A DNA stretch of 64,000 bases, taken from Viola odorata (Eukaryota; Streptophyta; Magnoliopsida; Malpighiales; Violaceae). Positions 48,315 through 58,586 of the stretch are shown piece after piece. The number at the start of each line of letters is the position of its first letter. Position 1 is the stretch's first letter. Under the pieces are notes generated by a model. The model searched no databases. It was not told where the DNA came from and saw nothing but the letters and a program-made list of their open reading frames with translations. Where the stretch lies: the NCBI GenBank assembly GCA_963691705.1, contig OY829543.1:31457523-31521522 (forward strand), given 5' to 3'. The translations under genes were made by a program, and so were the position numbers.

Positions 48315-49416
48315 GAAAGGGTGGTCTTTACGGGGCAGGTCCCGAAGGCATGGGAGGGAACGGGATGTGTTCCTCATCTAACTTTCCGTGTAGATTGAGC
48401 AGGGAGTCGAGGAGGTTCTGGCTCATGATGAAAGATTTGTCCTAAGAGTCCTTAATGGCCTACAGGATGGAGTTTGTTTTCCTCTTCTCGGCAAGGAGGA
48501 CAGTTGTTGCCTCTTGAGGAAGAGCTGGGGCTTCTTCTGCCAATCTATTCTCTTCATGTTCCTCTGGACTTATCTTAAGGGGTGCTAGTCGAAACGGCTC
48601 TATAGAGTTGTTAAAAATTCTTTGCTCCTTTGGCTTAATGCCTGTATTATAACAAACAATGCCTTTCTCCAAATGGAAGAATCCTATTCGGTCAAGGGCA
48701 GTCAGATCAAGTACTCTTTTTGTGGGGTATTCGTTCAATTTTATGGTCGTATTTATTTTTTCAGTTTTATAGGCCAAAGTGGTTAAAATGTATCCCAGGA
48801 TCATGCCTTACTTGAAGGAGGAATGGTGGACTTCTCTAGCTATCCAGTAGCTAGGACTTACCTTAACACCATTGTGTAGGCACTAGAGAATGAAAAGGTC
48901 ATCTCTAGATAAGTTTCCTGATTTCTTGCTCTTGCCAAAAAGGTTGACGGCAAGGATTATGTGGAGGATCCTGATGGCTGGATCACAGAGCTTGGAAGCT
49001 TTGGACGAGGCAGTAAAAATAGCTGTTGGATCATTAGTTAAAGTTCTGTAGACTTCAGTTGCATCCCAACCACCAGGAATCTCATAAAAAGTGCTAGAAT
49101 ACCAGCTAGGCTGTTCTTTGTGGTTGCGCATAAATCCTAGAAGTACATCAAAATCATGCAGGCTTAGGTGGTGCCAAATGCCATACAATCTAAATTCAAT
49201 TACATTGCCTGCACGGATGTTGGGTCGGGTCTTGAATTTCAAATAAAGGGCATGTGTATTAAACCAGAAGCTGGCATTAAATTCCAAACACAGTTCATAG
49301 TATATAGATTGTGCAGGGAATAAAAGTAGTCCCCACCTAATTTTCTGAACTATTACTCTTACCCTAGCGTGCAATCCTAGGCGATATGTTAAGTCATCAT
49401 CCATGATAAGGCAGGG
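48315..49416 (-). pseudogene. Athila ORF-1 / plant transposon-protein-like ORF
   Basis: Minus strand frame from 49416: DDDLTYRLGLHARVRVIVQK, WGLLLFPAQSIYYELCLEF, VIEFRLYGIWHHLSLHDFDV-LLGF, then RILHIILAVNLFGKSK, and after a stop near 48800 GYILTTLAYKTEKINTTIKL and RIGFFHLEKG, finishing in an acidic tail. The pattern (leucine-rich, YEELxLEF, FRLxGxxxxLSLxxFxxLLGF) is that of the Athila ORF-1/plant mobile-domain family, whose function is not settled. The 5' part is cut off by element B. Frame changes near 48810-48880 break it. Confidence 0.6.
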
Positions 49417-50155
49417 TGATACGATCCCAAGATGTATCACGCGACTACATGGACAAAAGCGTCAAGACATGATGGAGCAGATGGAGTCCGATCAGGGATC
49501 ACAGAAGCTTGATGGAAACCACTATGTGTTATGTTTATTGTGTCCAAATTTCAGGACGTTTGGACGAGTGGATCATCAAAAAGATCAAGCCAACATTTTT
49601 GTTGACAGTAGTCCTACGCCGACAAGGACTCCAAGACACATCAAGAAGCTTCATCCTAACCTAGCTAGCGCTAAACAAGTCTGAATCGTGCGATCGAATA
49701 CGTTTGGGAAACGTCAGGATGTTAACTTTCTTCTGGAACAAGTTTCAGCCCATTTGGCCCAGTGGTTTGAAAGTTATTCAAGTCGACATTATGGTGCGCA
49801 GTGTGTACGCGAGACAACATACGACTTGAGGTTTCGGCACAAACCTTAGCCCGATGATGGAGAACTTAACATGGGCTGCTGGAATAAATTTAAATATATT
49901 TATATTTACTTTAACTAGTTAATTAGTTAATTAAGTTAATTTCCGTAATTAGAACTCCTACTTCTATTCCTATTAGGGTTTGCTTGTAAACTCTTTATAA
50001 GCAGCCGTTTAACCTCATTATAAGGTTGGCTGTTATTTTAAAAAAATTGAGACTTCTCTCTTCAAATCTCTACCCATTGTTCATCGATTGAACCTTGTTC
50101 CTTCTCAAGTCCACAATACTCGAGTCGTCAAACAAGTAAAATCGAAATTGCAACC
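49417..50155 (+). repeat. element B 5' LTR, first part
   Basis: Matches 60396-61155 of the 3' LTR. It ends with CAACC, the target of element C; the remainder resumes at 56379. An open frame at 49403-49684 is LTR sequence and is not a gene. Confidence 0.92.
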
Positions 50156-50828
50156 TGATAACATTCGGGCTTCTCTTGAAGAAGAAACTGTGTTCTTGAG
50201 CTTGAAGGATCTAGTCTCCTTTGGGAGGATGGTAAAAACAAGGGTGGAAGGTGTTTAGATGGTGTTTAATGGTGTTAATGGAGAGGATAACGTCGCAAGG
50301 AGATTGCGGAAGAGTGCAGCGGATTAATGGATGAAAAGGAGAATGATTTGATGAACAAACAATATACTAACTTGTATTCAAATGATTACAAGGATCGATA
50401 ATCGCAACCTTCCCTTAATTGCTCATACAATGAACAAGCCGAAAGACATTAATTAACTAAATGAAAACCGGGTTTAAGACCCCTAAGGCAAGGCTAACTA
50501 ATTGGTCTTGAAAGGAGATAAACTCAACAAAATCAAAGACATGTAATAGCTTGGGCATTATTACATGGAAAACCCTAAAATACCCTCCACTTAGACTAAG
50601 GGGCGGGCTTGGGAAGATGGGCCTTGAGGAGCTCTTGAAGGCTGCCGCTAGGGTTTGGGCCAAGGCGCGGATGGCTAGCGGATAGGCCAAGGCGCGCGCG
50701 GGCTCGCGCGGTCATCCTCATGCGTTGCTAGGGTTTGGTGCGGCCCCGGGCGTGTCTCCTCATGGGTTGCTCGGCCATCCCGTGAGTCCTTGGCGCGGAT
50801 ACGAGGCATGGTCCTCGAGCTCGTATCA
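50156..50828 (-). repeat. element C 3' LTR, TATA motif lost
   Basis: 673 bp. Nearly identical to the 5' LTR except that about 30 bp around 50549, including the two TATA boxes, is replaced by four bases, and a short direct repeat near 50700 is contracted. Confidence 0.92.
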
Positions 50829-52339
50829 TCCTCTCCCTCTTCAAGGTGATTCGCCCTCGAATCTGGAGGCTCTATCCCTCGAAAAGCCGAACGGGCCAAG
50901 GCATGCTCTCGGCTAGTACTCACACATGGAACCCTCAACATACTACTCTCGGAGAAAATAGGCCAAGATGGAGGCCGGTCGGGGGCAAGGGCCCGAGGTG
51001 CGGATGGAAACAAACCAAGGACAACTAAGGCTCGATTAGTGCCAACAAACGGAGTCCTTCACAAACAACTCTCGGAAACGTATATAGGCCATGGTGGAGG
51101 CCTTTCTTGGGCAAACCATGTAGGCGCGGATGGGGGGGACCCAAAAACAACCACGGATCGACCAAGATGGGAAAAGGTGTGGCCGCGGGCTAAGTGAGGA
51201 CCACTAGACATGAAAACGGATGTGTGGGCACGACGAATCACCAAAGGAGTAACGGGAGTAGTCTGGGTGAAGGGAGGGACCCTGAAACCATGAGGAGGTG
51301 CCGAAAATGGGAAGGAAAGGGTGCTGCCAAGAGGCTCAAATCCAAGGAGAAAAGGATCCTCAAAGCTATGCGTAGGCACACTCGGCGTGATGGAGAATGA
51401 ACTTCCCATGGACTGAAACTTGTGTTGGAGCGCGAGGAAATGGAAAGCCTTCTCGTGGCTGCCCGAAGAGAAGAGGTGTGAACCCGTGCTAGGGAAATCC
51501 GAAGACAACGCATCCCACACAATATCCAAAACTGTCGCAAGGTGGGGAATGGGAAAGATGCGGTCTAGGTGCGGGCCCGAAGTAGTAGAAGAGTAGCCGT
51601 GGGCACTGTGGATGGCCAAAGGGGCGGCGGAAGGAATTCGGGACCCAAAAGAGGCCGAGAGGCCAAGGGAGTGCGCCAAGGTCGGAGTAGAGGGCGCTCA
51701 GTCCACATACGCAAAACCAAGAAGGAACGGATCCATCAAGTCATGTGCAGACACACTCGGCATGATGGAAAACTCACTACCGATGGACCGAAAGGCACGC
51801 TGCCGTGCTAGACTAAGTATGGCTCTTGCATGGCTGCCCGAAGAGACCTCAAGGGACTCATCCCAAATGGGTGGAAGCCCCAAGTCCCAATGATCCAAAG
51901 GAGCACTCGAAACCACTGAATCCGAAGTCACCAACTCCATATCAACACCATCCGAGAGGAGCTCAAGTAAGTCCCCATCCAATGGCGTCAACTCTCCCAA
52001 AGTAGCACTCGAAACCACTAAGCCTGAAGCCATACTAAACGCATCCTCAATAAGTGGTGGTGGCTCGGCTGAATCAATACTAGAAGATACTCTCCTAGCA
52101 CTCTCCAACTCATCCAAAGGATCCCTCGAGATCACCAAATCTGAAGTCCCAATAGGCTCCAAACTCGAAGTCACCAACTCTAAACTAAACTCATCCGAGG
52201 GGAGCTCAAGTAGGTCCTCATCCGAGGGAGTAAACTCACCTGAAGTAGCATGCGAATCCACTAAGTCCGAGACCGCACTAAGCTCATCCTCTCTAAGTGG
52301 TTGTGGCGTGGCCGAATCAACCCTAGAAGGCACACTAAT
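50829..52339 (-). pseudogene. element C 3' ORF module of unknown function
   Basis: Continues after the zinc knuckle. First an acidic region with repeated L-L-E-L-[PL]-S-D-[EG] (about 52250-51920). Then two copies of a module: copy 1 FRSIGSEFSIMPSVSAHDL and DPFLLGFAY (about 51790-51480), copy 2 FQSMGSSFSITPSVPTHSFE, DPFLLGFEPLGS, FPFSAPP (about 51440-51059). It closes with RPPSWPIFSESS, RVPCVSTSREHALARSAF and DSRANHLEEGEDDTS at the polypurine tract. Frame changes occur between the blocks (near 51690 and 51050). The module recurs in element A. No known domain is recognised. Confidence 0.55.
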
Positions 52340-53544
52340 CATTTACACTCTATTGCTTGGGCATCTGTCACTCAAGTGACCTCTACCCGTATAAACGGTA
52401 CAATAGATGTCTCTCACCCGTGGGGGAGGAACGAAAATGTAACTAGGAGGAGGCGGAGGCCCACGACGTGGGGAAGGTGCCACCTCAGTGTAGAAGTCAT
52501 GGCAGCCCTCATAAGAACCATGATCATGGAAATGCCGAGAGGGTTCCTCACTATAGTCCGGCTGCTCGTAATGCCCATAAGAGTCCTCTCCACTATCCGC
52601 ATAAGGCTCATACCCATAGGATGGCCGAGAGGGCCCTAGATGATCATACTCCAACCGAGAAGAAGGCGTGGACCAAGAGTGGATGTCGCGGCTGTCAACC
52701 CCATAAGAACTCTCCTCATACTGTGTCTCCTGCGCATCTGAATAATCGTTCCCATCACAAGAAGGGACCCGGTCACAAGAAACCATGGAATAGGCCTTAC
52801 TAGGACAAGAAGCATAGGTAGGGGTGCCACGACGTGATGAGCCCGGAGGGGGTCTACGGTCATGGCGAGATGATAACGCCTCGTGATAAGGTGTGGCGCG
52901 GCGAGGATGTGCCCTAGAAGCAGGTGGCACAAAGGGGTGACGATGGCTTCCACGGTCCGGGACATAGATGGAGGTGCCACGGTGTGGGGAAGGGGCAGCC
53001 TCGGTGAAGTAGTCATGGCTACGGTTCCCATGCCTAGATGACCCATCAATGAAGTCCTCGTGTGCATACGAATCATCCCCACTGTCCGCACTAGAGGATA
53101 ACCAAATGCTCGCCGTGAGGGCTCATGAAAATCATACACCCATTGAGAAGAAGATGTGGCACACGATTGGTGGTCGTGGGTGTTAACCGCATAAGAAAAA
53201 GGAACATACCGAGTCTCATGCCCATCGGTAGTAGCACCCTCATAACCAAAGGATTGCCGTGAGGGTGCATGAAGATCATACTCCCTTGGAGAAGAAGATG
53301 AGGCACAAGAACAGTCTCCTTGGGTGTCCACCCCATAAGAACAAGAATCATACCGCGCCTCATACCCATCAGAATAAGAGCCACTAGAACAACAAGAATC
53401 AACCCCATTCGATGTCTCATGCTCCACTAAGTAGTTCACCTCATAACAAGAAGAGGCCCGGTCATAAGGAGCCATAGAATAGGCCGAACTAGAACAAGAG
53501 TCCTCCTCCCAAGAGGACCCATCATTCTCACTATAAGAAGACAT
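52340..53544 (-). pseudogene. element C gag-like ORF (Tyr/Ser-rich repeats and zinc knuckle)
   Basis: Starts at the ATG at 53544 (MSSYSENDGSSWEEDSCSSS). A Tyr/Ser/Asp-rich region has three roughly 40-residue repeats of the form S-Y-x-V-[DN]-[TS], SS, YD, PSR, GY (about 53364-53230, 53220-53100 and 52730-52610). Then come a basic/proline segment (APSPRRGPPPPPSYIFVPPP) and IYCTVYTGRGHLSDRCPSN. That last piece is a CCHC knuckle with perfect C-X2-C-X4-H-X4-C spacing in which the second Cys is Tyr. A frame change lies near 53100 and possibly near 52640. The knuckle and position after the leader support gag. The capsid part is not recognised, so this may be a rearranged nucleocapsid-like protein as in TR-GAG elements. 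Confidence 0.6.
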
Positions 53545-55643
53545 AGAAAATTACCTACAAAAAGGAAAACAAATGCAATTGATATATAAACAAAGGGTTA
53601 GTCCCTCCCTCACGTGTTTCTCTCGTGTTTCACACTACACTCTAATAAACTCACCTCCTCACCCACTCTATTCTCCAAGCAAAATCAAGTAATGTAGCTT
53701 AGCACAAACTCTAAGACACATAGCAGCACAAGGAAATGCAAAGAAAACAAGCTTAGAAAGACAGGTAGAGAAAATCAAAAGGTATGCACGGATTGGATTG
53801 AAATGCACACCTAATTGATTTAGAGTAGAAATAATGATGGAAACAAGAAGGATAGACCAAAGACTCAAAAGAAAAGCTAGATCAAAATACAACTCAAGAA
53901 GAAGGGAAAAGGAACGAAAATATTTTTAGAAATGGAGATGAACAACTCAAAACTGAATTTTCGAGTGAAAACTGCGCACTGAAATTGAATTGGAGATAAG
54001 TATGTGAATGTGATAGAATTAGAAGAAGTCTTCAACAGAAGAAATGTTCTACTCAGAAAGAAGTTTAAGCTGTCCAAATTTCAGAATTTTTGGAGGGCAA
54101 ATACCCTCTCAAAAGGGAAAAATGCGAAGGTAGTGAAAAACTGGGAAGAGAAAATCCGAAAAAGAAAAATCCAAATTGGAAGGCACAAATTGAAAACCGA
54201 AACTTGTGTTCTTCCACAAGGACACTTCAAAAACAATGTAATTCACCTAAAATGCATACACACAAGTTGTTTCTTGCTTGTGACTCCTTTGCTTTTCTTC
54301 TCTTTTTTTTTTTTTTTGAGAAGTGAGGAACTTGATCACTTTTTCTTTTCTTTTTGATCAAATCTTTTAGTTCCCTTCTTTTAAATTCTATTTTTGCAAA
54401 GGGTGAAGAAGACTCACTTGTATGACAAGTATTTTTAAAAGATGAAGTGAAAGACAAGTAGTTTTTGCTCTTGAAATTTTTTCACTAAAAGCCAAAAATG
54501 TGATGTGGCAAGTGAAGATGATGTGTCACTAAATGAGTGGATGACCAAGCAAGTGATGTGGCATGTGAGGTGGACGTGTATGACAAGCATACAAAGTGTA
54601 AGGATGCTAAATTAGGGCCGGCCTAGAGTAGAGAGCAAGCTGAAATGCTTGGCTCACAATTGAGGAAAATACTAGGCTCACAATCAAGGTGATGTGGCCA
54701 GCTATGGTTGGACAAGCAATTTCGGCACTTAGCAAGAGAACAAATCAGTCCACATGGCTCTCAAGGCCACCATAGGAAGCTCCAATAACTTCAGCAGCAA
54801 ATACACATTTAAGAAGATGAATTTTCGTCCATTTTGATGCACACAAATACAAAAAATTTCAGCAATTGTGTTCTTCCAAAATTCAGCACACTAAAAGACA
54901 AAAAGACTCGAGAACACAAAATTTCCAAATGACTTAGAAATGATCCCTATGGTAGAAACCAATGTTTAAACCAATGTTTTAAAAACCGGACCGACCCGAC
55001 GGTTGGACCGGTCAACCGGTGACCCAAGGAGGATTTCGGGCTGGTTCAGTCTTTGGACCGGACCTGCAATCGAACCGGAAAAAACCGGTCGACCCGGCCA
55101 GTTTTTATAAAACCGGTGACCCGGTCGACCCGCTATCGACCCGGCTGGGTCGATCTAAAACCAAAAAGACGCCGTTTTGGATTTTTTAAATTTTTTTATA
55201 ATTTTTTATAATTTTTTAATTTTTTAATTTTTTTAATATAGAAAATTTGATGGGCCGACCCATTACAGGCATGGACTGGCCCATTATAGACACCGGTTCA
55301 ATCCAGTTTTATCCGGTTCAATCATCTAAGCTCGAACGGTTCGCTGAGTGAACGGTTCGTACTGTACCAATGGGTCAATCCGGTCGAACCTCGGTTGAAC
55401 CCCGGTTGAATCCGGTTGAATCCGGTTCAACGGGTTAGCCGGGTGGTTTTTAAAACACTGGTTTAAACCATAGAAAACAATAATCAAGGTGTTTGAACCG
55501 TGGAAACTCAAGAAAATGAAGATTGAACAGAAGAGAGGAACGGTTATGAAAAACAGAAAAATTTTAGGCCAAAAAGACTAAATCTACGGTGGAGAAGATG
55601 AATCCAACCGTAGGGAGAGAGTTTACCAACCTAGAAGACGATT
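53545..55643 (-). other. element C leader
   Basis: Non-coding leader between the PBS and the gag-like ORF, homologous in inverse orientation to 62753-64000. Contains the hAT MITE 54972-55460 and a T-run at 54303-54317. Confidence 0.75.
54972..55460. mobile_element. hAT MITE with 8-bp TSD
   Basis: Ends CAATGTTTTAAAAACC and the inverse of CAGTGTTTTAAAAACC. TSD GTTTAAAC at 54964-54971 and 55461-55468. Rich in ACCGGTC, CGACCCG and GGTTGAA words. No ORF. The matching empty site is present in element E. Confidence 0.93.
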
Positions 55644-55661
55644 TGGAGCTCCGCTACCACA
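55644..55661 (-). other. element C primer-binding site
   Basis: Minus strand TGTGGTAGCGGAGCTCC immediately follows the LTR end; the same word follows the LTR at 62752. Confidence 0.7.
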
Positions 55662-56373
55662 TGATAACATTCGGGCTTCTCTTGAAGGAAGAAACTGTGT
55701 TCTTGAGCTTGAAGGATCTAGTCTCCTTTGGGAGGATAGTAAACATAAGGGTGGAAGGTGTTTAGATGGTGTTTAATGGTGTTAATGGAGAGGATAACGT
55801 CACAAGGAGATTGCGGAAGAGTGCAGCGGATTAATGGATGAAAAGGAGAATGATTTGATGAACAAACAATATACTAACTTGTATTCAAATGATTACAAGG
55901 ATCGATAATCGCAACCTTCCCTTAATTGCTCATACAATGAACAAGCCGAAAGGTATTAATTAACTAAATGAAAACCGGGTTTAAGACCCCTAAGGCAAAG
56001 CCAACTAATTGGTCTTGAAAGGAGATAAACTCAACAAAATCAAAGACAAGCTATAAAAGAGGCTATCTCCTTCTATTTATAGCTTGGGCATTATTACATG
56101 GAAAACCCTAAAATACCCTCCACTTAGACTAAGGGGCGGGCTTGGGAAGATGGGCCTTGAGGAGCTCTTGAAGGCTGCCGCTAGGGTTTGGGCCAAGGCG
56201 CGGATGGCTAGCGCATAGGCCAAGGCGCGCGCGGACTCGCGCACGGACTCGCGCGGTCATCCTCATGCGTTGCTAGGGTTTGGCGCGGCCCCGGGCGTGT
56301 CTCCTCATGGGTTGCTCGGCCATCCCGTGAGTCCTTGGCACGGATACGAGGCATGGTCCTCGAGCTCGTATCA
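55662..56373 (-). repeat. element C 5' LTR
   Basis: 712 bp. Minus-strand TATAAATAG lies at about 56074-56082 and an opposite CTATAAAAG at 56051. Confidence 0.92.
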
Positions 56374-56378
56374 CAACC

Positions 56379-56599
56379 CCATTGTTTCATTTCTCTTAGT
56401 GTGATTCTCACATTGTTGAGTCTAGTCCTAGGAATCCGATTCAAGATCCTTGACTTGAAATCGATTAGGGCTCTTAGCACAGGTTAGCTAAGTGGTTTAA
56501 GCTCGTACTTGTCGAGTTCATTATTTCCGCATTGAAATCCATCCTTGAACAACGATCAAAATTATCTGCTACGCATCCTACACAACTAGGATCGTATCA
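56379..56599 (+). repeat. element B 5' LTR, second part
   Basis: Continues the LTR after the second CAACC copy (56374-56378) and ends GGATCGTATCA. It is followed by TTAGTAGCGGAGC, a variant primer-binding site. Confidence 0.92.
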
Positions 56600-57505
56600 G
56601 TTAGTAGCGGAGCTTAAGGCGTTCAAAGATTGGTAAGTATCATTAATTGTTTTCAAGTTTTCATTGTTGAAATCGGTTTCTTCTTCTACTCCATTCTAAA
56701 ACCGATTTCCTTGAAGTGCTTGGTTCGTTACTTGAATACAATTGGTTGTGTTTTCAGTCCAGTTTGTTGTGTTGAAATTAGCTAAATTACTTGCATTTTC
56801 TACTAACAAAGAGGTCACGAAATACAAAAGAAAATCTGTGCAGATTCAGTTGTCGAAATTGAATTTTAATATATAGCTATTGAAGTCCAATTTTAGTGAA
56901 AAAGGATCCGTTGAAAATCTGTGTTTGTTGGGCGTTCGAATAAAAAAGAATCAGTCGATTCGGAGTCATGAGTAAAAAGCTGTGATCGAAACACTAAACT
57001 GTGTTCATAGTAAAAAAAAAATTAATAAAAAAAAAACAAAGGAGAAAGAAAGGAATTCGATTTTGCAAATACAAAAATATATAGAAGTATTTGCGCCACA
57101 AAAGTCAGATTTAGCGAGGAAGTGAATTGAAGTGCGATTGTATCTTGAAATCAAAATTGAAAACAAAAATTTGCTGAGTCCTTTTCGAGTCAAATTGAGC
57201 TTTCCTTGATTCCTTGAAATTGCCTTCTACTCTACTTGCTATTTGTTTGATTGGTTGATCTTACAATTACTCAAATATCAAGTGTCACAATTCTTTTCAG
57301 TGCTAGTTGTCTTTGAGAGTCTTCTTGGAAGCCTTTTTCTTGAACTCTTGAGTCTTACTAACACTTGAACAATTGCAGGGATTTTGAGTGATTTTGTGAT
57401 TTCAATTGAGAGTTTAAACACGAGAGTAAACACGTGAGGGAGTGCTAGGTTTAGTACAAATTTTACGTTTGTTTGCTAGTGTTGTGAATTTACAGGAATT
57501 ACAGA
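56600..57505 (+). other. element B primer-binding site and leader
   Basis: TTAGTAGCGGAGCTTAAG follows the LTR directly. The rest is a roughly 900-bp AT-rich leader with no conserved ORF. Confidence 0.6.
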
Positions 57506-58005
57506 ATGTCTTACACGCAATGGTCCGAGAGGCGAGATTATGAGGATGATGCCTATCCAAGGCAAGGGCAGTATGATTGGCGTGAAAGGAGGAATATCTC
57601 GGTTGGTTTGAGGGCTAAGGCCGAGACATATAACAAAAGTGAGTCAAGGGTAAGACTTCCGCCTTTTGAAGCAGTGTACAATCTGAATGCTTACTTGGAT
57701 TGGGAGCGAGATGTACAATTTATTTTTCGCTGCCATGATTATTCGGAAAGGAAGAAAGTAAAGTTAGCATCAGCTGCATTTGGTGGGTATGCGGTTAATT
57801 GGTGGGATCAGATCAACCTTAAACGAGCTGCCATAGGAAGCCTTCCAATTCAGAATTGGGAAGTGATGAAGAGGGTCATGAGGAATCGTTTTGTTCCCAC
57901 TAACTTCAGTCGTGAGCTTTTCCAAAAGTTAGAGACCTTGACACAAGGAAATAAGAGTGTTGAAGAGTACTTTAATGAGATGGAGATTGCTTTGGAGAGA
58001 GAATA
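57506..58005 (+). CDS. element B gag (Retrotrans_gag domain)
   Basis: ATG at 57506, 166 codons to TAA. The central part matches the gag capsid-like domain of Ty3/gypsy: LPPFEAVYNLNAYLDWERDV, HDYSERKKVKLASAAFGGYA, NWWDQI, WEVMKRVMRNRFVP, LFQKLETLTQGNKSVEEYFN. A start at MSYTQWSERRDYEDD with a charged tail is usual. It is shorter than a full gag (normally 300+ residues). After the stop similar sequence continues (about 58006-58110: RFFKGLNR...I, FFEGLNQEI) with further stops, so the original gag was truncated by a nonsense change. No CCHC zinc knuckle is seen in what remains. Confidence 0.85.
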
Positions 58006-58116
58006 AGTCAAGGAGACCGAAAGGGAGACGATGGCAAGATTCTTCAAAGGCCTCAACCGATAGATAACTGATCCACTGTATTACACTGAGTTCTTCGAAG
58101 GCCTCAACCAAGAGAT

Positions 58117-58586
58117 ATGTTGCAAAAGGCGATCAGTATAGAGAAGAAAAAGAAGAAGAGGTCTCTTTATCCTAGTATTAGGCCTACTAAGTCAAAGGCA
58201 AAAGATGAGGAGCAAAAGTTACTTGAGAAAGCTTATGCCAAGTCTAAAATCACAAGGAATATTGAGAGAAAAAGAGGAGAGTTGAGTACTGACAAGAAAG
58301 AGAAATAATGAGAAAAATAGCCCCCCATGAAAAGAGTGAGCATGGGAAAAGAGATGAAATAAAAAACAGCCCCCATGAAAATAGCGAGCATGGGAAAAGA
58401 GATGAGAGTTTAAAGCACTTGCATGAAAATAAAGAGCATGCAAAGAGTGGCATCATTAAAAAAGGAGAGATGTGTGTTTATGCCAAGAGAGAACAAGTGA
58501 GGGATGCATTACATGTGCAAAAAAATCTGTTTTGGCGCAAGCCACCAAAAACTGAATTTTTGGCCATTGCGCATAGATTTTCCTAA
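58117..58586 (+). pseudogene. element B gag-spacer region with 16-residue repeats
   Basis: Two overlapping frames carry a Lys-rich segment (IEKKKKKRSLYPSIRP) and then about three repeats of H-E-[KN]-x-E-H-[GA]-K-R-D-E (58326-58450), followed by VYAKREQVRDALHVQKNLFW. In autonomous gypsy elements a similar Lys/Glu-rich spacer with a YAKxxEV..AL motif precedes pro-RT; here pro-RT does not follow. Frame changes show decay. Confidence 0.6.

Larger units (their letters stand above)
45788..49416 (-). mobile_element. Athila-type element: 3' LTR and adjoining ORF
   Basis: The LTR (45788-47205) starts on the minus strand TGATTGAGCC and ends ATTCTCA. It is preceded by a G7 purine run (the C7 at 47206-47213 on the plus strand), the position of a polypurine tract. 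Upstream (minus) are about 1 kb of untranslated sequence and the ORF at 48460-49416. The element is cut at 49416 by element B and beyond it by element D. Confidence 0.65.
50156..56373 (-). mobile_element. element C: gag-like non-autonomous LTR retrotransposon nested in LTR B
   Basis: LTRs 55662-56373 (5') and 50156-50828 (3'), minus strand, start TGATACGAGCTCG and end GAATGTTATCA. TSD CAACC at 50151-50155 and 56374-56378. PBS GTGGTAGCGGAGCTCC at 55644-55661. Polypurine tract at about 50829-50845. Total 6218 bp. The internal region has a 2.1-kb leader (with a MITE), a gag-like ORF and a 3' ORF module, but no protease, RT or integrase. Confidence 0.92.

Noticed and set aside
49403..49684. Open frame across the start of LTR B
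   Set aside because: It lies within LTR sequence that is repeated at 60396; it has no family resemblance and crosses an insertion border.
53091..53420. Met/Leu-rich minus frame overlapping the element C gag-like ORF
   Set aside because: Alternate-frame reading of the Tyr/Ser repeats; composition is an effect of the repeat.
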